The position numbers and the translations under genes are program-made. Positions 1 to 5,530 of a stretch of 5,530 nucleotides of DNA are shown here, piece by piece. A model generated the notes under the pieces. It was not told where the DNA came from, ran no database searches, and worked only from the letters and a program-made list of their open reading frames with translations. Position 1 is the first letter of the stretch. Each line of letters starts with the position of its first letter. Origin of the DNA: Bacteroidia bacterium (GTDB lineage: Bacteria > Bacteroidota > Bacteroidia > UBA8524); the NCBI GenBank assembly GCA_023277325.1, contig JALRIQ010000236.1, positions 1 through 5,530 on the forward strand, written 5' to 3'.

Positions 1-9
1 TGTTATTCC

Positions 10-555
10 TTATTTCTTTGGTTTTGGGGCAAGCATCATAAACATTTTCTTTCCTTCCATCTTCGGCATTTGCTCCACTTTGCCTACATCTTGTAGTTTT
101 TCTGCAAACTGCAACAAAAGCACTTCTCCGCGCTCTTTGTAAATGATACTTCTTCCTTTATAGAATACGTAAGCCCTTACTTTGGCTCCTTCTTCTAAAA
201 ATTTGATGGCATGTTTAAGTTTAAACTCAACATCGTGCTCATCGGTATTTGGGCCGAAACGAATTTCTTTAATCACGGTTTTCACCGTATTGGCCTTCAT
301 TTCCTTCTGCTTCTTTTTCTGCTCATACAAGAACTTACCGTAATCGGTAATCTTACAAACAGGTGGAACAGCAGTTGGGGATATTTCTACGAGGTCTAAA
401 CCTTTTTCTTCAGCGATTTTTCTCGCTTCTTGAATGGAGTATACACCTTGTTCTATACCAGTTCCAACCAGACGGATTTCCTGCGCACGGATGCGGTCGT
501 TAATCCGATGTTCTGGTTCGTTTCTTCTTATGGGTCCTCTTCTGGGCCTATTCAC
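10..555 (-). CDS. infC: Translation initiation factor IF-3
   Basis: IF-3 binds the 30S ribosomal subunit in the cytoplasm, prevents early 50S joining and checks the start codon and initiator tRNA. The 181-residue length matches the family (about 180 in E. coli). The N-terminal domain covers roughly residues 16-86, with HRINDRIRA at 16-24, [16 protein letters not shown] at 64-79 and a lysine-rich linker helix at 80-95. The C-terminal domain covers about 92-178 and includes KEIRFGPN (96-103), FYKGRS (131-136) and the basic tail. The start is GTG at 555-553. The thrS stop lies in the same frame four codons upstream, so no longer start is possible and the only choices are GTG or a rare codon. A purine run (AGGA, 570-573) lies 14 bases upstream, too far for a normal ribosome binding site. 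It follows thrS by nine bases and is surely co-transcribed with it; the usual next genes, rpmI and rplT, would be off the left edge. Confidence 0.97.
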   Translation of the reverse strand: MNRPRRGPIRRNEPEHRINDRIRAQEIRLVGTGIEQGVYSIQEARKIAEEKGLDLVEISPTAVPPVCKITDYGKFLYEQKKKQKEMKANTVKTVIKEIRFGPNTDEHDVEFKLKHAIKFLEEGAKVRAYVFYKGRSIIYKERGEVLLLQFAEKLQDVGKVEQMPKMEGKKMFMMLAPKPKK

Positions 556-564
556 AGGTTTAGT

Positions 565-2502
565 TTATTTCCTTTCTTCTTTTAAGTTGTTGAAAAAATT
601 GATGAAAGTTTCCCAATTCATTCCGCCTTTGTCGCCTTCTTTATGAACGCGCACGGAAACGGTGTTCTCCTTCTCTTCATTCTCTCCGACAATCAGCATT
701 AGTGGGATTTTCTTGATTTCCGCATCACGGATTTTCTTTCCAATCGACTCGCTTCTGTCGTCAACAAGGCCGCGAATATCGTATTTTTTCAGATATTTTA
801 AAAGTTTTTCAGCGTAATCTTGGTACTTATCGCTGAGGGGTAAAATGGCCACTTGCTTCGGACAAAGCCATACCGGCAGATTGCCTGCATAATGCTCTAA
901 CAAGAATCCAATAAATCGTTCATGGGTACTCAAAGGAGCACGGTGAATGATTAATGGATGTTCCTTTTCATTATTCTCATTGGTATAGAATAAATCGAAA
1001 CGCTGAGACTGTGCAAAATCCACCTGGTTGGTAGCCAAGGTAAACTCTCTTCCAATCGCACTGTAAATTTGAATATCTATCTTAGGTCCGTAGAATGCGG
1101 CTTCGTCTTCAACTTCCACAAAATTCACCCCAAGCTCTACCAATACATCGCGAACCATTTTTTCGGTTTTAAGCCACATTTCTGGCGCATCGATGTATTT
1201 CTGTCCGAGTTTAGCCGGATCATGCTTCGAGAAGCGCATCACATACTTATCGATATTAAAGGTCTCAAAGTATTTGAGGTAAAGGTTATTAACGCTTTTA
1301 AATTCTTCAGCAAACTGCGCTTCTGTGCAGTAAATATGGGCGTCGTTCATCTGAAGTGAACGCACGCGCATCAATCCAAACAGCTCGCCACTTTGTTCGT
1401 AACGGTAGCAAGTTCCGTACTCAGCATACCTTGCTGGAAGGTCTCTGTAGGATTTATGGGTAGCCCCAAAAATTTTGTGGTGATGCGGACAGTTCATCGG
1501 CTTGAGGTAATACTTCTCATTGTCGATTTCCATAGCCGGGAACATGCTGTCTTCATAGTAGGGTAGGTGCCCACTTTTCAGATACATAGTTTCCTTGGCG
1601 ATATGCGGACTTTTCACCCTTTGGTAGCCGGCTTCATCCTCCGTTTTCTTGGCAAAAGTCTCGAGCGCTTCAATAATTGCGGCACCGTTTGGCAACCAAA
1701 GTGGCAGACCTGGACCGACATCATCATCAAAGGCAAAAATTTCCAACTCTTTGCCAATTTTACGGTGGTCGCGTTTTTTTGCTTCTTCCATCATGGCGAG
1801 GTAATCATCCAACTCCGATTTTTTCGGGAAGGTGATTCCATAAACACGGGTCATCTGCTTGCGGCTTTGATCTCCTCTCCAGTAAGCACCAGCCACACTG
1901 GTAATTTTGATGGCCTTGATGGTACCTGTTGCCGGAATATGCGGTCCACGGCATAAATCGGTGAAATTCCCCTGAGTATAGAAGGTGATTTGTCCATCTT
2001 CTAAGCCATCGATCAATTCCAATTTATACTCGTCGCCTTTTTCCTGAAAATAAGCAATCGCATCGGCCTTTGAAATATCACGGCGTTCGAAGCTCACATT
2101 TCTGCGTGCTAACTCGGTCATTTTCGCTTCGATTTGTTTGAAATCTTCACTCGAAATGCTTCTGTCGCCTAAATCAATATCGTAATAAAAACCATGATCA
2201 ATTGGCGGTCCGATACCCAGTTTAACGCCGGGGTAAAGTTCTTCCAAAGCCTCAGCTAAGAGGTGGGCAGAAGAGTGCCAAAATGTTGATTTTCCTTCTT
2301 TATCATTCCACGTCAATAAACGCAATGTGGCATCTGTGGTGATCGCGCGATTCGCATCCCATACTTCTCCATTTACCTCAGCCGATAACACATTTCTGGC
2401 GAGGCCTTCACTGATGCTTTTGGCAATATCCATCGCGGATACCCCTGCATCATACTCCCGAACACTTCCGTCAGGTAAGCTAATTTTAATCTTGTCTGCC
2501 AT
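565..2502 (-). CDS. thrS: Threonyl-tRNA synthetase
   Basis: This class II synthetase charges tRNA-Thr with threonine using ATP and hydrolyses mischarged Ser-tRNA-Thr. From the ATG at 2502 it is 645 residues, normal for the family. In order it has an N-terminal TGS domain (about 1-62, starting MADKIKISLPDGS), the editing (SAD) domain with HSSAH at 76-80 and CRGPH at 184-188, the catalytic core (about 240-535) and the C-terminal anticodon-binding domain (about 543-640). The expected zinc ligands are visible: Cys338 in MNCPHHH, His389 in NDAHIY and His520 in IIHRAPLS. Motif 2 reads YRYEQSGELFGLMRVRS, a form I associate with Bacteroidota. A TTG at 2517 would add five residues, but the homology begins at the ATG at 2502. 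It heads the operon with infC. No T-box or other leader structure is evident in the 122 bases upstream. Confidence 0.98.
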   Translation of the reverse strand: MADKIKISLPDGSVREYDAGVSAMDIAKSISEGLARNVLSAEVNGEVWDANRAITTDATLRLLTWNDKEGKSTFWHSSAHLLAEALEELYPGVKLGIGPPIDHGFYYDIDLGDRSISSEDFKQIEAKMTELARRNVSFERRDISKADAIAYFQEKGDEYKLELIDGLEDGQITFYTQGNFTDLCRGPHIPATGTIKAIKITSVAGAYWRGDQSRKQMTRVYGITFPKKSELDDYLAMMEEAKKRDHRKIGKELEIFAFDDDVGPGLPLWLPNGAAIIEALETFAKKTEDEAGYQRVKSPHIAKETMYLKSGHLPYYEDSMFPAMEIDNEKYYLKPMNCPHHHKIFGATHKSYRDLPARYAEYGTCYRYEQSGELFGLMRVRSLQMNDAHIYCTEAQFAEEFKSVNNLYLKYFETFNIDKYVMRFSKHDPAKLGQKYIDAPEMWLKTEKMVRDVLVELGVNFVEVEDEAAFYGPKIDIQIYSAIGREFTLATNQVDFAQSQRFDLFYTNENNEKEHPLIIHRAPLSTHERFIGFLLEHYAGNLPVWLCPKQVAILPLSDKYQDYAEKLLKYLKKYDIRGLVDDRSESIGKKIRDAEIKKIPLMLIVGENEEKENTVSVRVHKEGDKGGMNWETFINFFNNLKEERK

Positions 2503-2624
2503 AAAAAAGGACTGCAAGTTTAGTGAATTTCGCGCTTGGAATCCCTATCAAATCAAATTCAAAAAGTATAGCCATATCCGGGATGAATGAATGAATCGGG
2601 TCAATTTCTGCTAACGGTTTAAAA
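2503..2624. other. Divergent intergenic region between thrS and the small gene at 2625
   Basis: This spacer must hold the promoters of thrS (leftward) and of the small rightward gene. On the minus strand, TATACTTTTTG (complement of 2560-2570) resembles a Bacteroidota -7 element (TAnnTTTG) but has an extra T and no clear TTTG at -33, so it is only a candidate for thrS. A short tandem run of ATGA units lies at 2583-2594. It gives three ATG codons in three different frames, all closed within a few codons, and none continues into the downstream gene. I see no stable hairpin, riboswitch or tRNA-like fold. Confidence 0.5.
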
Positions 2625-2951
2625 TTGTATTCTATACGCTTAAATACGGTCTGGCACTTTTTCCCCCTCACCTTTAATTCCTTGAAAATTGTGATGCAAT
2701 GCCGCAAGAGTTCAGGATTCATTTCGATGAAAAATACGGGCTTTGGTATTGATCACTATACCATGAGTCATTGGAATTCGGAAGAAGAGAGAAATGCATT
2801 CTACCGATCTGGCGCCCATGCAAATGGCATGAAAAAGTCGGCAGACTTGGCCACTGAAATACGGACCTACAGCTACGAAGCAGAAAAATATCCCGACTGG
2901 AAAACTGCCAAAGCTTTACTCCTGGAAAAAGGAAAAGTGATGCGCTTTTAA
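2625..2951 (+). CDS. Small DUF3291/ABM-like protein of unknown function
   Basis: The protein has 108 residues from a TTG start. The sequence around MSHWNS (47-52), RSGAH (61-65), MKKSADLATEIRTYSYE (69-85), PDWKTAKALL (89-98) and EKGKVMRF (101-108) follows the pattern I recall for small ferredoxin-like proteins of the DUF3291/antibiotic-monooxygenase group: a W-[ND]-[ST] strand, a [SR]-GAH helix start, then a final P-x-W helix. The family assignment rests on memory of this pattern and no catalytic function can be claimed. The TTG at 2625 places a first beta strand (YSIRLNTVWHFFPL) where the fold needs one. In-frame TGA at 2592-2594 limits the start, and the first in-frame ATG (2694) would remove that strand. 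The bases before the TTG are A/T-rich without a Shine-Dalgarno sequence. There is no signal peptide or clear membrane segment. It is divergent from thrS and convergent with the TPR gene. Confidence 0.7.
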   Translation: MYSIRLNTVWHFFPLTFNSLKIVMQCRKSSGFISMKNTGFGIDHYTMSHWNSEEERNAFYRSGAHANGMKKSADLATEIRTYSYEAEKYPDWKTAKALLLEKGKVMRF

Positions 2952-3955
2952 CCCTTTATCAGGGTGAGCATTTCCTTGGCAAGTTTGTGATTTGGATTGA
3001 TCTTTAAACACGCCTCGTAATTGCGCAATGCTTCGGTATTGTTGCCAAATGCTTGGTAGGAAAGTCCGCGCATATAGTAAGCATCCGCATATTCTTCGTC
3101 GGCAATAATGGCTTTATTGAAGTAATCGATGGCGGGCTCAAATTGTTCCGCGCGGAAGTTGATCCAGCCAACATTATAATATGCAGCGGCATAATCGGGA
3201 TTGATGGTAATGATTTGATCATAATCTTCCACCGCCTTTTTGTACATATTTAAATCCTGATAGAGCTTTCCTCGGGCATACAGCGCTTCTGTACTTTGTG
3301 GGTCTAATCGAATGGCATTGTTCAAATAGTCGATACCAATTTTTTCTTTTTGGGCACCTAAAAGTAATCCGAGCTGCATGTAGGCGTCATAATAATCGTT
3401 ATCGATGGCAACTACTTTTTGAAAATTGCCAATCGCAGAGGCTGTATCCCCAATTTCTTTTTTAATGAGACCAAAGAGAAAATAGGCGTCGGGCGTTTCG
3501 CCCAGAGCCTTGCTCATGGTTTCTAGAGTTTTATTGGACGATTCAAAATCTTTTAAGTCGAATTGCATGCGTGCCAAGCGGAGATAAGGCATTTTTTCTT
3601 CCGGCATCAATTCAATAGCGCGGCGCATTGCTGTTTGCGCGTCGGCGATATCGTTCATCTCGTAGGCAATATTTCCATAGAGAAAATAATAGAGGCCTTG
3701 ATTGTCTTTTAAGCGAATGGCTGCTTTGATATCCGCAAGTGCTAAGGTGTCATTCCCCCCTTCAAATAATTTTTGAGCACGTTCATAATACGCATCGGCG
3801 TTCTCCGGATTCGCTAAAATTTGAGCGCTTAGCTCGGCAACATATTCCGGATATACAGGGGATTGAACATCGTTTTTAGGTTCCTCTTTTGGGTCGCTGC
3901 ATGCTAAAAAACCAATAACGAATAAGGCAAGAATGTAAAAGCTGATATTTCTCAT
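2948..3955 (-). CDS. TPR-repeat lipoprotein
   Basis: The protein has 335 residues from the ATG at 3955. Residues 1-19 form a lipoprotein signal: a basic start (MRN), a hydrophobic core (ISFYILALFVIG) and a lipobox ending FLAC with Cys19 as the likely lipidated residue. After the cysteine comes SDPKEEPKND, an acidic stretch that resembles the export signals reported for surface-exposed Bacteroidota lipoproteins, so outer-membrane surface location is possible but inferred. About eight 34-residue TPR units fill residues 53-325, recognisable by repeated A-Y-Y-x-R-G / A-[IL]-x-x-[YF]-x-x-A-[IL] patterns (DAYYERAQ at 53, EALYARGK near 223, DAYYMRGL near 291). No enzyme domain is attached, so a scaffold role in protein-protein contacts is the safest guess. 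A GTG at 3991 would add twelve residues before the signal and is less likely. It faces hmgA across a divergent promoter region. Confidence 0.9.
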   Translation of the reverse strand: MRNISFYILALFVIGFLACSDPKEEPKNDVQSPVYPEYVAELSAQILANPENADAYYERAQKLFEGGNDTLALADIKAAIRLKDNQGLYYFLYGNIAYEMNDIADAQTAMRRAIELMPEEKMPYLRLARMQFDLKDFESSNKTLETMSKALGETPDAYFLFGLIKKEIGDTASAIGNFQKVVAIDNDYYDAYMQLGLLLGAQKEKIGIDYLNNAIRLDPQSTEALYARGKLYQDLNMYKKAVEDYDQIITINPDYAAAYYNVGWINFRAEQFEPAIDYFNKAIIADEEYADAYYMRGLSYQAFGNNTEALRNYEACLKINPNHKLAKEMLTLIKG

Positions 3956-3978
3956 AGAATGCACCCCGCGAATTTCAC

Positions 3979-3986
3979 TAATTTTG
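3979..3986 (+). promoter_or_regulatory. Candidate -7 promoter element of hmgA
   Basis: The bases TAATTTTG match the Bacteroidota -7 consensus TAnnTTTG at every fixed position and lie 54 bases before the hmgA ATG, inside the divergent spacer 3956-4040. The implied leader would be roughly 45-50 bases. No TTTG is found at the expected -33 distance, so the element is incomplete. For the leftward TPR gene, the complement of 3989-3996 (TATTTGTG) has one mismatch to the same consensus and is a weaker candidate. Confidence 0.35.
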
Positions 3987-3999
3987 AACACAAATAGGA

Positions 4000-4023
4000 A
4001 ACGAATCCAGATACGCTTTCGTT
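4000..4023. repeat. Short inverted repeat upstream of hmgA
   Basis: AACGAA at 4000-4005 and TTCGTT at 4018-4023 form a perfect 6-base inverted repeat with a 12-base spacer. It sits between the candidate promoter element and the hmgA start. The position would suit an operator for a dimeric regulator of tyrosine breakdown, but a 6-base dyad can arise by chance and no regulator gene is in view. Confidence 0.25.
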
Positions 4024-4040
4024 GCGTTTAAATTAAGTCT

Positions 4041-4904
4041 ATGCCGATTTATCAAAAAAGAGGGGAGATTCCCCATAAGAGACATACCGTTTATAGAAAA
4101 CCAAACGGAGAATTGTATGCCGAAGAACTTGTTTCAACCGAAGGATTTTCGAGCATCTATTCGCTAATTTATCATGCTTACCCTCCAACGCTGGTTAAAG
4201 CAATAGGTGAAGCCTATTCTGTAGAGCCTAAAATTGCGATGCCGAAAAACATGCAGCACCGCAGCTACCTGACCTTTGGCGCATATGAATCAGACTATAT
4301 CAAAAGCAGAAAGATACTTTTGATGAACAGCGATTTGCAGATTGGAACTCAGGCTCCTTCCTCATCCATGGATTATTTCTTTAAAAACTCGGATGCAGAC
4401 GAAGTGATCTTTATTCATGAAGGAAGCGGAACCTTGCACAGCATCTATGGTAATCTGAAGTTCGGCTATGGCGATTATATTGTCATCCCTCGCGGAACCA
4501 TTTATAAAATGACTTTCGACGGAAAAGAAAACCGCCATTTTGTAACTGAATCACCAACGCCAATCGATACACCGAAGCGCTACAGAAACGAACATGGTCA
4601 ATTGTTGGAGCATGCGCCATTCTGCGAACGCGATCTGCGTACACCGGAATTCGTGCCAATGAAAGACGAAAAAGGCGACTTTCTGGTAATGATTAAAAAA
4701 CAAGGAATGATTTATCCGTACACCTATGCCACGCATCCATTTGATGCGGTAGGTTGGGATGGATGTGTCTATCCTTATATCTTCAATATTGAGGATTTCG
4801 AGCCAATCACCGGACGTGTGCATCAACCACCTCCCGTGCATCAGACCTTCGAAGGACGCAATTTTGTGAACCTTTATACTATTCAGTTGCTTTCGAATCT
4901 TTGA
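4041..4904 (+). CDS. hmgA: Homogentisate 1,2-dioxygenase, 3'-truncated
   Basis: The enzyme opens the ring of homogentisate to maleylacetoacetate using Fe(II) and O2 in phenylalanine/tyrosine breakdown, in the cytoplasm. The visible reading frame has 287 codons. Family traits include PHKRHTVYRKPNGELYAEEL (11-30), NMQHRSYLTFG (70-80), a cupin-like stretch DEVIFIHEGSG...GDYIVIPRG (120-152), HPFDAVGWDG (232-241) and GRVHQPPPVHQTFEG (258-272). Family resemblance stops after NFV (274-276). The last eleven residues, NLYTIQLLSNL, do not fit the family, where a CSFVPR-like segment normally follows. About 110 C-terminal residues are missing. The family's iron ligands (His in a YNHSN-like motif, Glu in SDEV, His in PHGPHPG) all lie in the missing part, so this product could not be active. 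The ATG at 4041 is the natural start. Expected partners such as hppD or a fumarylacetoacetase gene are not in view. Confidence 0.93.
   Translation: MPIYQKRGEIPHKRHTVYRKPNGELYAEELVSTEGFSSIYSLIYHAYPPTLVKAIGEAYSVEPKIAMPKNMQHRSYLTFGAYESDYIKSRKILLMNSDLQIGTQAPSSSMDYFFKNSDADEVIFIHEGSGTLHSIYGNLKFGYGDYIVIPRGTIYKMTFDGKENRHFVTESPTPIDTPKRYRNEHGQLLEHAPFCERDLRTPEFVPMKDEKGDFLVMIKKQGMIYPYTYATHPFDAVGWDGCVYPYIFNIEDFEPITGRVHQPPPVHQTFEGRNFVNLYTIQLLSNL
4857..4870. other. Junction where hmgA and the DUF1704 gene are both cut off
   Basis: Plus-strand family resemblance of homogentisate dioxygenase ends at NFV (4860-4868). Minus-strand resemblance of the DUF1704-like protein ends at about VHKI (4871-4860). The nine bases AATTTTGTG at 4860-4868 therefore satisfy both genes, as N-F-V on one strand and H-K-I on the other, which suggests that the join falls in or beside a short shared sequence. 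To the right the G+C content is lower. I see no insertion-sequence ends, target duplications or tRNA gene at the join. Confidence 0.65.
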
Positions 4905-5105
4905 AAGATTGTGCTGGCATTTCGGATACCTAAAATCGGGCTCGTAATAATAGCGACTCCTGTAGAACTTTAATCGTTCTTTCTCACTGTTTATTGGGTT
5001 GATATATTGCAACAGTTCTAGCTTTGACAAAAGTTGATGCAATTTTTGATCACTCTGATAAAGCCGAGGAGCAATTTGTTCTATAGCTTTAGAAGCTTGT
5101 GTCAT
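4860..5105 (-). CDS. N-terminal fragment of a DUF1704/MATCAP-like ('QEGLA motif') metallopeptidase
   Basis: From the ATG at 5105, about 82 residues look native: MTQASKAIEQIAPRLYQSD, then LLQYINPINSEKERLKFYRS (31-50), YEPDFRYP (54-61) and IRKQLNSIKVHKI (70-82). This pattern (a helix, I-N-P-x-N-x-E-x-E, a tyrosine-rich Y-x-P-x-F-x-Y segment, then R-x-x-L-x-x-I-x-V-x-K-I) is what I recall for the start of bacterial DUF1704 proteins, often annotated as flavohemoglobin expression-modulating QEGLA motif proteins. The metal-binding centre lies further along and is absent. The open frame continues to 4551, but there it only reads the opposite strand of hmgA, so that extension is not real protein. The start overlaps the upstream amidohydrolase gene by 17 bases, indicating translational coupling. 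The neighbour supports the assignment because these two families are often adjacent in Bacteroidota. Confidence 0.6.
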
Positions 5106-5530
5106 GTTTTATAAAACAAGAGTTTAATCTTCTTCTAGTGTCTTCGAGCTGCTCCCAATAAAACCTCCCTGTAAGTTCGTCACAGTAATATTTGCTGAAT
5201 TCTGTAGCTAAAACTAGAGCGTTATTAAAGTTTTTTTGGATATAACCTAGAAAACCACCTTTACCATAAAAGGTGTTATTCTCAGCAACCCAAAAATTAG
5301 GAAAACTACACTCTAACGCAAATAGATAGTTATCAATTTGTTTCTTCCAATGATTACGATCTAACATTGATGTACCCACGTTTAATTCGGGCACTTTTCT
5401 ATCCCATCTCTGGTAATTATAGCTATGTATATCGTAAACCATAATTGGTGTTTCATGTAGACTTGATAGTTTCCCTATCAAGGCATCAACCATTCTATAA
5501 AAACGTCGATATTTTTCTCTACTGAGATCG
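5089..5530 (-). CDS. N-formylglutamate amidohydrolase-like protein, C-terminal part
   Basis: The reading frame is open through the right edge (upstream codons read DLSREKYRRFYR before the Met at 5493), so the true start lies beyond base 5530 and 146 codons are visible. Counting from that Met, family marks are MVYDIHSYNYQR (18-29, with the conserved D-I-H-S), ELNVGTSMLDR (36-46), VAENNTFYGKGG (69-80) and VLATEFSKYYCDELTG (94-109). Characterised family members hydrolyse N-formylglutamate in histidine breakdown, but no hut genes are seen. The version paired with DUF1704 may act on another N-acyl or peptide substrate, which is inference. The stop at 5089 lies inside the next gene, which begins at 5105. 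The segment is A/T-rich compared with hmgA and thrS. Confidence 0.8.
   Translation of the reverse strand, partial: DLSREKYRRFYRMVDALIGKLSSLHETPIMVYDIHSYNYQRWDRKVPELNVGTSMLDRNHWKKQIDNYLFALECSFPNFWVAENNTFYGKGGFLGYIQKNFNNALVLATEFSKYYCDELTGRFYWEQLEDTRRRLNSCFIKHDTSF

Noticed and set aside
2503..2624. A T-box or threonine attenuator in front of thrS
   Set aside because: No leader peptide with threonine codons, no T-box-like sequence and no terminator hairpin can be seen, and such leaders are not usual in Bacteroidota.
2486..2722. A 78-residue minus-strand frame upstream of thrS
   Set aside because: It overlaps the thrS start and the start of the small plus-strand gene, shows no family pattern, and is best explained as chance open frame.
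2951..2965. Hairpin ACCCT-TTATC-AGGGT as a terminator for the convergent genes
   Set aside because: The stem is only five base pairs, lies partly inside the TPR coding region, and no T-run follows on either strand.
4869..4904. A natural shortened C-terminus for homogentisate dioxygenase
   Set aside because: The last eleven codons are the complement of the DUF1704-like coding sequence, and the conserved iron-binding region is absent, so this is not a natural short variant.
4551..5105. A single 184-residue minus-strand gene over this whole span
   Set aside because: Only the first 82 or so residues resemble a protein family. From about 4860 leftwards the frame is the complement of well-conserved homogentisate dioxygenase codons, so it stays open only by chance across the junction.
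1..5530. A previously undescribed defence, mobile or biosynthetic system
   Set aside because: There are no transposases, integrases, toxin-like pairs, repeat arrays or biosynthetic clusters. The genes are housekeeping, catabolic or small uncharacterised proteins, and the oddest feature is a junction that may be artificial.

Overview
The window looks like a chromosomal fragment from a member of the Bacteroidota. The ThrRS motif-2 region, the IF-3 sequence, the lipoprotein rich in TPR repeats, the lack of Shine-Dalgarno sequences before most starts and one TAnnTTTG-type promoter element all point that way. I cannot place it to genus.

Region 1 (1-2502, minus strand) is the conserved translation operon thrS-infC. 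rpmI and rplT usually follow in this order and would lie just left of base 1. infC starts at a GTG nine bases after the thrS stop, in the same reading frame. Region 2 (2503-2951, plus strand) is a 122-base divergent spacer, then a small gene with a TTG start for a 108-residue protein that resembles the DUF3291/ABM-like small monooxygenase-fold proteins. Its stop codon and the stop of the next, convergent gene share one TTAA palindrome. Region 3 (2948-3955, minus strand) is a lipoprotein with about eight TPR repeats. Region 4 (3956-4904, plus strand) is an 85-base divergent promoter region and the gene for homogentisate 1,2-dioxygenase (tyrosine/phenylalanine breakdown), which is cut off after about 276 of roughly 385 residues.

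Region 5 (about 4860-5530, minus strand) has visibly lower G+C. It carries the end of an N-formylglutamate amidohydrolase-like gene that enters from the right edge. That gene overlaps by 17 bases the start of what looks like a DUF1704/MATCAP-type ('QEGLA motif') metallopeptidase gene, which is cut off after about 82 residues.

The most notable feature is the point near 4860-4868 where two unrelated, normally full-length genes are joined tail to tail. Both lose their 3' ends at the same place, and a change in base composition lies close by. This is either a real rearrangement breakpoint or a chimeric join made during amplification or assembly; the sequence alone cannot decide, and I lean towards an artefact. 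The hmgA stop codon and the long antisense extension of the DUF1704 frame are products of this join and should not be read as biology. I found no convincing new system. The nearest thing is the poorly understood amidohydrolase/DUF1704 pair, of which only part is present.
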